Shown here piece after piece: positions 36,240-48,100 of a stretch of DNA of 64,000 nucleotides. Made by a program: the position numbers and the translations under genes. The DNA is from Sordaria brevicollis (lineage: Eukaryota > Ascomycota > Sordariomycetes > Sordariales > Sordariaceae): the NCBI GenBank assembly GCA_033439795.1, contig JAUTDP010000009.1:2604001-2668000 (forward strand), read 5' to 3'. Position 1 is the first letter of the stretch. Every line of letters starts with the position of its first letter. The notes beneath the pieces were generated by a model. The model had not been told where the DNA came from. It worked only from the letters and a program-made list of their open reading frames with translations, and did no database searches.

Positions 36240-39200
36240 ATAAATAAAAATTAGAAGCGGAATATCTTTGCGGATAACGTATATTATCCCTTTATTTATA
36301 GAATATACGAAAACTATTCCCTACTATTATTATAATTTAATAAAAATAAAGTCCCCTATATTAATATAAAATAAGATAAAAAGCATTAATATATATTAAT
36401 TACCGCTATTATTAATAATAAGAAATTTTATACCTACGGGCAATTCGTTTTTAAATATTATTAAAATTTTAATTATTATTAAATAATATTTCGGACGAAT
36501 ATTAAATACTATATATTCCGGACAGGATCCTATTAGAATATTAAAATTTAATTTCGACGAATATCCGAAAGCCGAAAATAGTTTATTAAACGTAATTTTA
36601 CCTACGGACTTTATATTAAAATTATTAAAGTTTAATAATCTTAAAGATAAAATTACGATAAAAAAATACCGAAGAGTTTTAGCGAAGAATATTTTTACTT
36701 CCAATACGTTATAAACCTCCGAAACCTATAAATAAAATTTAACGTTTTATATTATTAAATAGGTTAAAATATATATTATAAATTATAATATTTTATCTAT
36801 TAAAATATCTAGAGCGTAATTATTCGGGAAAAATTACTTTCGAAGTTAATAAATCGAATTTGGGATAAAAAATACGGGACGACGGCCCGTCCCGCTTCCT
36901 ACAACCTAACCTTCGGATAATAAAAATAAAAAGTTCGGGCCCTTAATTATCGAAAATCCCGTCCGATCTTTAAATTTAGAAGTATAATAGGTTATATAAC
37001 CGATTTATATAGGGAAACGGTTCGGGAAGGGGAATCCCTTTAAAATTTAAAAATCCCCGCTAAATTGCGTTTTAAATTCCGAAATTATAAATACGGTTAA
37101 TTTATAATAGGATTTATATAATATTATATTCAATAATTAGGCTAATATACCGTATAAAATTAAATTAGTTAAAAGATTTTATTATATTTAGAAAAATTAT
37201 TTTACTCTTTTATTTAACAATTTAATTAAAACCGAAATTATTAAATATACGGTCAATTTAGTGGAAAATTTAGAACTTTAGACTTTCCGGCCAATCCGTT
37301 ACTTTAAAGAAGCGAAGTTATTCGGAAAAAAGATCTTTCCGGCTATAAAATAAGCCGGTATAATTTTCCGAGGAGAATTTCCGTATATAGCGAATATATT
37401 ATACCTATTAAAGTTTAATATTAAATTTTAGGGCGAAAGGAAAATAATTTATAATTTTAAACCTATTAACCGTAATATTATAAAATCGGCCTACCCTTAT
37501 TATAATATAGAAGTTAGTACGGATAATCTTCTTATCGGAAGGATATCCGTAATATTTATAACGGATATTAAAAATAGATATTAAGCGGTAGGAATTCGAG
37601 ACGGCTACTAATAAATAATAGGGATTAAAACCTCTTATAGTATATATATTTACGATCGAATACCTTAAAGTATAAAAAATTCGATAATAATATATATTCG
37701 GCTCAGAAACCTCGTATTTAGGGCGTATCCGCCTAAATTTATAATCCTAAATAATAAGAAGTATAAATATTATGGGAATTAGGTTACCGGATTCCGGGAA
37801 ATAGAGAAATTATTTTAGGATAAATCTTATAAATAAGTAGTAATAAAGGAAATAAAATATTCACTAGAAGACTTTACTACCGCGAAAGTTAAAGGGAAAG
37901 AGGTTTTATTCTTCTTAACTAAATTATTAATATTAGAATATAATTCGGACTTAGCGAATATATTAATTATATATATCGATAATTATTATATAATTAATAC
38001 CGATTTTTAAATATATTTATAATTTTTATCCGAAAAATACTTTTTACGAATAGCCTTTAACCCTATTCTTTTAGCCGGGGAAAAAATTAAATTCTTTATA
38101 AACGATACCGAGATATTAGGGTTTTATATAAAAAATAGGAAAATTTTACTTATTAAAAAGTATAAATATAAATTTCGGAAGTAAGTTAATAAGTGGGAGA
38201 AGGAGCCGTTAAAAAATTGGGAAGAAGTATAATAATTAGTATTTATAACCCCATTTATAAGGAAATATATTCCCGGGAAGGCGGATTTTATAAGGATTTT
38301 ATATAACGCGTTTTATAAGAGGGTGCCGAAAATAATTAATAAAAGTAGGAAGTCCGTTCAAATTAAAGCCGTTAAAAGGGAGTATTTATAATAGGGCGAA
38401 TAATAAAGAGTAGTAGTCCGGACTATTTATAAAATTATCGAAGATAACGCTTTTATTAAAGTAGATTATAATCGAATAATTTATATTACGATAAACGCTT
38501 CGAAAATAAGTATAGGAATAATAATATTTTAGATTAACGAAAAGATATTAATTAACGAATACGATTAGAAGTTATATTAGGCAATTATCGAAATTAATAT
38601 ATTTATATCGTAGAGTTTAAACGACGTTAAATTAAAATATAATAACCCGGAAAAAAAAATACTAATTATAATACGGGCTTTAAAAAAAATATAATAAATA
38701 ATTCAAACGTTAGAATATCCGATTCATATTTATACTAATTACGCATTAATAATAAATATTATAAATACAAAAATTACTTTGCATTCGAAAGTATAAAAAT
38801 GAATCGACGTAATTACCGAATTCGACGTAAACTTTTATTACCGGCTAAATATAAATAAAGTCGTATAAATAATAAATAAGCTTTTATACCTAATTCCGAA
38901 CTTATATAATATACCCGTAATAGAATTGGGACGGGACTTACCGATTAAATTAAAATTAATCGCACCGCTATATAATTTAAATATAGTAGCGAATATCGAA
39001 ATTAATATCCGATTATCGGAAATAAGCCCCGGGGGTATTATTTTTCCTTTTTCCTTTAAGTATTTTATTTTTATAGACCCTAAATATTCGGAGGAGGAGG
39101 CGCTTCCGTAATATAGAAAAATTATTACTTAATTATAATATAGGGATAAATTAATTTCGGATATTTTAAAAACGGAACGAAAAAAAATAAAAAATCGAAC

Positions 39201-40584
39201 CGTAAGGTTTTATATTCTATAAAGGAAATTTATAAAATTTAATATCGATAATACTTTAATAAAGTATATTATCCTTCGAAAAAGAAATTAAGTACTTTAT
39301 TAATTTTATAACGCTTATAATTATTATATAATTAATATAACCTTTAAAGAAATCCGCGGGAAGTATTAATAGCCTTCTCGGTCGATAGATATTTTAAAAT
39401 ATTATCGCAAATATTAAATCTACTAATAATATTCCCGCAAAATACCGGTAGAGGACCCGCGTACTATAATAATATTCTAGCCTATAGGATTCTTTAAGAT
39501 CAACTTCCTAGGACCGATAATTTTAATATCGAAAAAGGGTATATAATATATTTTTATCGGTATAAACTACTTTTCGTAATTTATTATCGTAGTAGCCCTA
39601 TTAGAAGCGTCGGCTATATTTATCGCTAATACCTTACTTTATTCTTAATTCTTAATACTAAAATAGCCGCTAAGGATTTATAATAATAACGGTTCTTACT
39701 TCTATAACGACGCTTTAAAAGTAATTTTTACGAATTACGGAACGGAAATAATATTCGGGCCGGTAACGAGCCCTAAATTTATAAATTTAATTAAAAAATA
39801 TATTAAATTAATAATATTTTAATTAAAGAAATAGGTTAAAGAGTACGACGGATAAAGGTTAGAGGTATAACCCATTATATTACCATTTATTATAAACGTA
39901 TTTAACGATAAAAATCTTCCATTAATTAGAATAAAACCCTATAAAATATTATTAAAATATAAACTTCCCCTAATCGAATTTACTAATAAAATAATAAAAT
40001 AATATAAAATCCTAGCGGAAAAATTACGTATAATAGATAAACCGGAATAAAATAAGGAATATTATAATAAAATATTAAAATTTATTACAAAGCGGAAAGA
40101 AAGCCGGCTAACGCTAGAGGATAAATATTTAGAGAGGGTAAATAAAAATTATAATAAGGACCCGAAAAGGAAATTCGATGTAAAAAATTAGGTTTAGGAA
40201 GTAAATAGGGATAAAACGCGTTCTAAATTTAAACCTATATAAATTAAGCTATAAGAGGTTATAAAAATTATATCCCCGTAATTATATAAAATTAGGAATA
40301 TAAATAAGAAGGGAGTAAAGAAGAAATTATATATAAATTATATAAAGGAATATTAAAAAAAAGTCGAATAAGCTCTAGAATATCCTTTAAGAGGGAAAGA
40401 AGAAGTAAATATAATACTATTAGCAAAATTAGAAAAGGATCGAATTAATATAATATTAGGGAGGGAAATCAAATTATATAAGGAATAGGAGGATAAAGCT
40501 ATTTAAAAACGTCCCGAAGCAAAGTTTTAGTAGAGGAGAATTACTTCGAGGGCGAAGCTATTTTAAGACGGGTCGGGGGGGTAT
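36240..40584 (+). pseudogene. pol remnant (RT-RNase H-integrase), frame 1
   Basis: One frame (codons at 37441, 38488, 39667 and 40567 are all in register) remains aligned for about 4.3 kb up to the right LTR, broken only by substitution-type stops. RT: KPINRN..KSAYP near 37465-37500, FITDIKN near 37560, and YIDN at 37972-37983 where YxDD is expected. RNase H: YITINASK near 38480-38505 in place of TDAS, then NPEKK.. and HIYTNYA. Integrase: GFFKINFLGP near 39490, IYNNNGSYF near 39676-39702 and NLIKK near 39790, positions where D, D and E of the catalytic triad are expected. The frame ends DGSGGYCNPL into the LTR. RIP is sufficient to explain the inactivation. Confidence 0.8.
40567..40584 (+). 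promoter_or_regulatory. polypurine tract of the retroelement
   Basis: A G-rich stretch (GACGGGTCGGGGGGG) immediately precedes the right LTR, the usual place for the plus-strand primer of reverse transcription. It sets the element's orientation as plus. Confidence 0.75.
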
Positions 40585-40720
40585 TGTAACCCACTTTTTA
40601 TAGTCATGTGACAACTGGGTTGCTGGTTACAAAACCATATCCCTGCTAGTATTCTTTGTACCTTAAACTTCTTCTCCTCTTCAGACCACTTTTGGACCAA
40701 TACAACCACATCATTCGTCA
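40585..40720 (+). repeat. right (3') LTR, 136 bp
   Basis: Begins TG and ends CA in the canonical way. Same length as the left LTR, with 12 transition differences. Ten of these are at CpA/TpG versus TpA sites, so both copies have been lightly mutated. Confidence 0.92.
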
Positions 40721-40726
40721 GGGGGT
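40721..40726 (+). repeat. right target-site duplication (6 bp)
   Basis: GGGGGT repeats the six bases just left of the left LTR. Confidence 0.8.
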
Positions 40727-42135
40727 TGCCACCAAAAGGGGACGTCTCCACTCGTCATCGACAGTGCATCTCAAGAGCATCGACAGTGCAGCTGCCCTAA
40801 CAATTACCTGCATCGGGTTTGTTGGGCTCTCCGCACCTCCGCAGATTCCGTGTGATGTCTATCATGTACATGTAGAATCACTAACACTTCACTCATGTTG
40901 AATAAAGCTATCACTTAGAGGCACATTCTCACTACAAGGGAAGTTGTTGTGGCTCTATAAAGCTGTCAGCTTTGACATTCCAGTCTCCGAATCCCGACTG
41001 GCTGGAGCACGGCACTGCCATATGGACACTGGGATAAACGCTGTTAAAATACAAGTAGGAAAATACCGTTCCCTGCTCTGGACCATGAGAAGATCATAAA
41101 CAGCAAAACACGTGATACCCTCAAAAGATTTGGGTGACGGATGTCGATGGCCAAGGTGGAATGTCTTGGGACCAAATCGATTTTCTTTGTTAGTGGCTAG
41201 TGGGCTATAGTGTCGATAGTGCCGAGATAGTGTTCCGGAGACGGAAGATGACGTTGGTCCATCACATTCACACTCACACATGCCGCAGACCTACATTTCT
41301 TACCAAGCAAACTCAACACCGTCATCATCGCCGACTGAACCGGTTGTAGATGGCTTCTTTCCGAATTGGGATTGACCCAAAGACAAAAAGGAACGGGACT
41401 CCAAAGAGCATCTGAATGCCAAGACAACCAAGAGACTCTTTATAGTGACCTTAACAGCTTGTCTATAACATGGTCTAAACAACATGGGATGAAATGCCTG
41501 GTCAAAGAGTTCGTTCATTTCAAGAGGAAAAGGGAAAATAAAGCCCATCGAAGAATCATTTAGACATGTTCAAGAAACACTCAGAAAGGAAAGAGCTATA
41601 AGAGCAACATAGACGCTGTAACCCTTGCCTTGTTTAATATAGGTAACCCTAACCCTACAGCCAATCCCATTCAACATGGCTCGTGCACTCAACCCGCAAG
41701 GTTCACTGACCTTTATTCACAATCCAACTCTGCAACCTCACGGAACTCTTCCTACTGGCCAGAATATATGAATCGCGTCGCATCAACCGACCGCGTCTCA
41801 TCCATCATCATCACTTTGCTCGACGACGACCATACCATATTCGATTTTCATTTTCAAACAGACTACAGGAATATCGACAATTCTCTGATGCAACCACACA
41901 TTTTCATCGGCCAAAACTAAGAGTGAAATGAGAAAATCAGTCACCGGGAGGACGACTGCTTGCTAGGGAGGGTAGAACGGAACTTCACAGTCTGGAATTG
42001 GGGTGGTTCTGGCTGGATGCCTTTTGATCGGCTGGCAACATATTACACCGGGATCAGAAAGGGGTGTTGCTGTTGGTTGGTACCGGTTCTGCAACACTCA
42101 AAGGAACTTTCATCTGACGGAAAACTGAAGCGATA
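40727..42135. other. set-7 upstream region and leader
   Basis: Normal-composition DNA between the retroelement and the set-7 start. It includes a two-unit CCCTAA stretch near 41647-41658 and a possible upstream ORF at 41676-41771. A short direct repeat CATCGACAGTGCA occurs twice near 40756-40792. No independent gene supported. Confidence 0.55.
41676..41771 (+). promoter_or_regulatory. possible upstream ORF in the set-7 leader
   Basis: ATG followed by 30 more codons and TGA, beginning MARALNPQG, about 365 bp before the set-7 ATG. If the transcript starts upstream of it, it could damp translation of set-7. No direct evidence for transcription. Confidence 0.3.
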
Positions 42136-45100
42136 ATGCCAGTGCCCGACCCATTATTCTCATTGGCTGAACCTTTGACCGATGAATCGTCCAGGGATGG
42201 CAGCTCCAAGAGTTCAGACGAGGAGGATGAGGATATGGAGGTAGTTTCAGAGGGGGTCAGAGCCAACGCTCCTACAGAAGGCATCACCTTCAACGGCTCC
42301 ATCCATTACCGAGACGACTTGATTCATAGTCACAGTCAAGTCAGCAGAGGCAGAGGATTATCGCTGTGGAAACGGCCTACCATAATTCCCAGAGAGCCGT
42401 CCCCGGTGGAAGTTACCTACGAAATGGGACATAGGAAACGAGACAGTCACTCGTCTGTCAACAAGTCATCATCACCGGCCAAGTCATCGACAACCTCATC
42501 CAGCAACCGACAAGGCAGCGAAACCATGACCAACAACAATACCAGGGCTAGAAGCGGCAGTGTTAGTAGCATTGGTGAGGGAAGCAGCAGCAAAGTCGAC
42601 AACAGCAGCACTAGCGACAGTAGGAATAGAGATACCATTCAGACTTCCGATACCACTCAACCACTCCAAACCGTGTCCAGGCCAAGCTCAACTGCGTCAG
42701 ATACCGGGAAACCTCCAGCTCGCGTCCAGGATGAAGCGCCCAAAAGAAAGCATCCTTTTATAGGCAAACCTGAACTTGGGCCTGCTAGGAGACCCAACTC
42801 ATTTGCTCCGACTAGAGTCTTGGAAGGAGGAAATAGGATGCCGAAACCAATAATCGAGAGCATAACAAGGCCTCCTATACAAACCGCTCCCAAAGCTGCA
42901 GTTGGTCAACCTCAGAATATTCAGTCGAGTCAACCGCAATCACACAACCCCTCATCTTCTATCCCATCTCAGCCTTCTCTCAAAACCCCCTCGCAGTCAG
43001 CTCCCACGCAGACTAGACCGAGCAGTGTGTTTAAGCCTCCAAATCCACCCCCAGGGCAACCAAGCTCTCAAGCACCTCACAAGGAAACGAAAGTACCGCC
43101 GCCCATTGTCGGAAGAAACATTGTCAACGCTCCGCCGAGACCGTCCCAACCTGCACCCCTGCCCACCTCTGGTCAGGTGAATGGCCCTCAGCCGGGACCA
43201 CAAGCATCTTACAACCTTGCCAAGACCCTCCCGCCACCGATTAGACCAGTCGTCCAACCCATTAGGTCCGGGTTGCTTCTGTCAAAACCTACTCCGTCCA
43301 GGTTGCCGCAATCGCAACCTTCACCTTCCGATATCCCACAACCTTTGGCGTCAACAACATTGCCATCTCAACAATCACGACCGCCACAACCTGAATCACG
43401 ACCGCAGCCGCAAGCACAAATGTCAACTTCCCAGTCCCAAGACCAGGTTTCGACTTCGGTCATTTCCCTCTCTAGTGGGGCTAGTCAATCACCTACCCCT
43501 CACCCGGAGGTCCCAAATCTGACAGTCGAAGACATAGAGTCCAAGCTCGAGGCAATCACTGCCACTCTTGGAGAAGACCATGCTCGTTACGTTGAGTACC
43601 TCCTCGACGAGGCTGAACAGATGGCCCCGGAGCCAAGACATCTAAGCGACTTTGACGCCTTCGCCGACATGCCAGCCTTGAGTGCAGACACTGCTTCTGT
43701 CTCCAAAGATGAGGACAACATGGCGTTCAAGCTAAAGGTTCATCACGGCGATAATGGAAAGCCCAAGGCTCCCACCAAATCCTTCGACCTGCCTGTCGTC
43801 AAGATCAAGACCGATAAGGAGGCCGTACCCAAGTACAGGTTCCATCATACCGAGATCAAGAAGAACATGCTCGTCCCAAATACCATGCTCCTTTTTGTTC
43901 CTCATCTCCGGGACGTGGACCCAAACTCAGAGCAGGAGAGGGAATACATCAACTGGCTTAACGAACTGGACAAGCTGGACAAGGATTCCGGATTCAAAAC
44001 CGAAAACAGAAAGGAGAAGTTTCATAAGCGTATCCGGGATGAAATCGCTGCCACACTCTCCATGTACATCGAGCCGTGGCTTAAGGAGCTGGGTATCGAT
44101 GGCGTCTGCAGCAAGTCACATCTGATCCGGTACATGGTGAGCCAGGAGGAAAACAAGGAACACATTACACCGGCACTAAGGGATGCTATTCTCAGCACAT
44201 GCAAGGAGAACACCGATTTGACTCCAGAGGCCGAGGAGGCGGCCCGGAAGTTTACTTTGGCCTTCAACAACGTGTATGGGAATAACAGCGTTGACCCCGA
44301 TCGGGCTATTACCCTTCGGGATGTCTTGCTGGTCGAGAAACGCGAGACTGTCGTCGACGAGAAGCGTGCAAAGGTGGACAGCCAAGCAGCTCCCCAGGCC
44401 ACCCTTGAAGAAGATGACGAGCTAGACAAGAACGAGCTGGTGACAAGAGTCGAGGCATCGCTTTCTAGTTACGCGGTCCTCGGCTGCAACATCTGCTTCA
44501 CCCACGACTGCGAGCACGGCGACATTGACGTGCACAACTACCACCGGACTTTCTCTCTCGATACCATCGGCGGTGTCGTCCGGGCTCTCAAGCGGAAGTG
44601 GACCAACCAAGTTGCCTCTACTGGCGGCGACGAGGACGCCGTGGTAGCAACCTCCAAGAAAGCTCCTCAACATCTCCCTTGCCAGAATGCCTGCTACCGG
44701 CATTACGATGACGGTCCCGCTGCTGCCTCCATCACCGCCTGGGCCGACAGTGAAGTGTCTGTGTTGGAGGACATGTTTCTCTGTGTCGGGCACAGCCAGA
44801 CTCTCAGGCCGCAGTGTATCGTGGCCACCCTTTTGGGTCGCAAATGCTGGGAAGTCTACCGCAAGATCAAAGAGCTAGGCCTGACTCTTCCCCACGTCTC
44901 ACCACCCCAACCCAAACCCGCCAAAGTCAAGCCTCTCCCCTGGTACGACCGCCGCAAGAAGTGTCTCATGAGCGACTGGTCCGACCAGACCTCGACCCAC
45001 GAATTTTCCATCCGCGAAATCATCGACCCGTGCTTCCACGACGGCCCTTGCACCAAGGAAAACCCCGCCTGTCCCTGCGCCAACGCCTCCCCTCGTCCTC

Positions 45101-48100
45101 AACTCTGCGACCGATTCTGCCACTGCACCGTTGACGGCTGCGCCCTCAAGTTTACGGGGTGCGCCTGTCACTCGACGGGAAAAACCTGCATCCAGCGCCA
45201 AAAGGAAGGAAAACCATGTATCTGCATCATGCTTAACCGGGAATGCGATCCAGTGGTTTGCAAAGGCTGCGGCGCCAAAGAGCGGGCGGACCCCGATAAC
45301 GCGCACAACGAGGCACTTCACTCAACAGGTTGCCAAAACGTTTCCCTTCAGCGAGGCGTCTCCAAGACCGTTCTCCTCGGCAAATCCCAGCTCGAAGGTT
45401 GCGGCTACGGCCTTTTTACGGCCGAAGACATCTCCCAAGATGATTTCGTAATCGAATACACCGGCGAACTAATTTCCCACGACGAAGGCGTGCGTCGCGA
45501 GGCCCGTCGCGGCGAAGGTCTGCAGGGAACCTCCTCCTACCTTTTTACTCTGCTCGAACACGAAGGAATCTGGGTCGACGCAGCCATGTATGGCAATTTG
45601 TCGAGATACATCAACCACGCGTCCGAATCCGACAAAAAAGCTTGCAACATCACGCCCAAGATTGTCTACGTAAACAATGAGTACCGAATCAAGTTTACCG
45701 CCCTCAGGGATATCAAAGCCGGCGAGGAACTGTTTTTTAACTACGGTGACAATTTTCCCAACTTGACCAAAAAACTGTTGCAAGATAACGAAGACGACGA
45801 GCCGGTTACCACCACGACCACCGCCGGTGGCACCAAAAAAGGTGGCAGGCGCGGCAGACCTGCCGCTTCTACCAGCACGACAATCGCCCAGGGAACAGCC
45901 CGGAAAGCTACCACTAAGGCTAGTAGCAGCGTCGTTAAGGGCGGCAAGCCCACCACCACCAAACCCCGCAGAGGCATCCGCAAAACAGCCACAACAATGG
46001 ATATACCTCCAAGTGACGATGACGAGGACGAAACGTGGGTTAAGGATCCTAACACTTCTTCTGGTCCGTCGTATGGGTATGATGAGGATGAGGATGATGA
46101 GGATTCGTATTATCCGAGCGGGAAGAAGAGAAAGAGGAGGGGTGGGAAGAGGGCGGGTGCTGGTCGTAAGAAGAGGAAGACGCCTAGTCCTGAGGGGGAG
46201 GCTGGTGAGGGGGGTGAGGGTGGTGAGGGTGCTGGCGATGGTGAGGAGGGAGGAGGTGATGGAGCTCATGAAGTCGGCGGTCGTGCTGCCGCCGCTGGTA
46301 CCACCAGTCGACGCACTAGAGCTGTGTCGGAGATAAGTGACTCGCAAGCTGAGCGTGACGACGACGATGAACCGGAATTCTTTTCTTCAGAGGAACAGGC
46401 AGAGGCAGAAGAAGAGGAAGAGGAAGAGGAAGACGAAGAAGATAGCGACGACGCGCCACTTTCTCCTTCTGCTTCAAGGATCGTTACGAGACGGAAGAGA
46501 CAGCTGAGGACTACGACCATTATTACTACGGATACTTTTGCTGTTGGTCCTAAGGCGGCAGGCACAGGGGCTTCTTCGAGTTCGGAATCGGCTTACACAA
46601 CAGCGGCTTCTAGTTCTGGCTCTACACCCGCACCGTCTCAACCGGGCGACGGTTCTGGTTCTGCTTCCGGCTCTGGTGATGGCGACGGTCCAGGTGACGG
46701 CAGCGGTGAAGGTGGTAGCGAAGCACAGGGAGAAGGGCAAAAGCCACGCTCTAACAGAGGCGGCGCCCGTCCTGGAGCTGGACGCAAACCGACCAAGAGG
46801 CTCAGACTTGCTAACAGCGGGTCGTCTTCTGGATCAGGTTCTGCTTCAGCCTCCGAGTCGACTACTGGTATGCGCCAATGGGATCGGTTAAAGGCTGGTA
46901 TCGCCTCTGGTTCTGGCTCCGGTTCAGGGTCAGGTTTCGTAACCACCTCTGGCTCTTCCTCACTCTCAGGTTCTGCCCCCGCTTCAGCAACCGCCGACCC
47001 CAGTACCCGCGTCCAATCTCCAAGGTCACGTAAAGGTAAACGCAAGGCAGATGAAGCGGATGTTCACCCAACCAAGAACTCTTCTGCTTCCGCGTCTGAA
47101 GCAGAGGCAGAGCAATCCGAGTCCAGCCACATCTCCAAAAGACGCAAACCCTCCCCCGAGCCCGAAGCCTCCACCACAGCAACCACAACAAACAGAACCA
47201 CAACCCGCTCATCCCGCGCCACCGCTGCTTCCGTCGCTGCCGGTGCCAAAGCCTTTCTGTCTCCCGCAGCAGCAGCAGCAACATCAGGAGGGACGATGAA
47301 AATAAAATCCTCCGCCGTCAGCGTTACACGATCACCGGGCGGCTTACACGCTCGCCACCATCAACAGACTGCTTCTGCTGCTGCGTCTGCTTCTGCTGCT
47401 GCGTCTGCTTCTGCTGCCTCTGCTGCGTCTGCTGCGTCTGTCCTCGGTGCAGCTGCCGAAACTCAGCAGGCTCAGCAGGCCCAGTCTCAAGCTCATTTAA
47501 GGGGTGGACAATCTTCCAGGACATCTGCTGCTGCTGCGAGCGTCATCAGTGCCCAGCAAGCTCAAGCGCAAGCTCATCAAAAGGCGCAGCTACAGCGGGC
47601 GAGGGAGGAGCACAGGAGTAGTCTTTATCATACGGCGGCGAATTTTCAGCCGGTTAGTTCGGAGGATGGGGAGGATGATGATGATGATGATGGGGAGACT
47701 TCTGTTGCTTCCGGGTCTGGTGAGGAAGAGGGCGAGGAAGATGGTGACGAGGAGAGTGGTGATGAGGGCGGTAATGTCGATGTGGATGAGGAGGATGAAG
47801 ATGCTGATAATGGTGATGATGAAGCTGAGGGTGAGGGTGATGCTGGTGATGCTAATGATGATGAGGAGGAAGAAGAAGAGTTTCATGGTTTTGACTCTGA
47901 GCCTGGGGCTGCTTCCGGCTCCGCTGCCGAGTCTAGTGACGACGGCGACGGCGGCGATGACGGAGACGAAGAAGACAACCAGTCCCCGGTTCCAAGCAGG
48001 GGTCTACGATCTCGTCGTCCTCAAGCTTCTTCCTCATCATCATCCGAAAAACCAGCAAGTACTGCCCCTCCAGTTGTCGGCGGCAAGGTTCTGAGACAGC

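Larger units (their letters stand above)
32064..40720 (+). mobile_element. RIP-mutated Ty3/Gypsy-type LTR retrotransposon
   Basis: An 8,657 bp element with 136 bp LTRs, 6 bp target duplication and a polypurine tract before the right LTR, so it reads on plus. The interior is extremely A+T-rich with TpA everywhere and CpA/TpG almost absent, as left by repeat-induced point mutation. Readable remnants occur in the order gag, reverse transcriptase, RNase H, integrase, the Ty3/Gypsy order. Two long plus-strand frames carry them, interrupted by stops of the kind RIP makes from CAA, CAG and TGG codons but with little sign of indels. The element cannot encode functional proteins. In Neurospora such DNA is normally cytosine-methylated and packaged with H3K9me3; that is inference here. 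Confidence 0.93.

Noticed and set aside
36396..36704. 102-codon minus-strand ORF in the A+T-rich block
   Set aside because: It is antisense to the pol frame and results from loss of C/G-containing stop contexts; its composition is simply that of RIP-mutated DNA.
32200..40584. Mitochondrial insertion, centromere core or rDNA as explanation of the A+T-rich block
   Set aside because: Matching LTRs, a target duplication and readable Gypsy RT, RNase H and integrase motifs explain it better.
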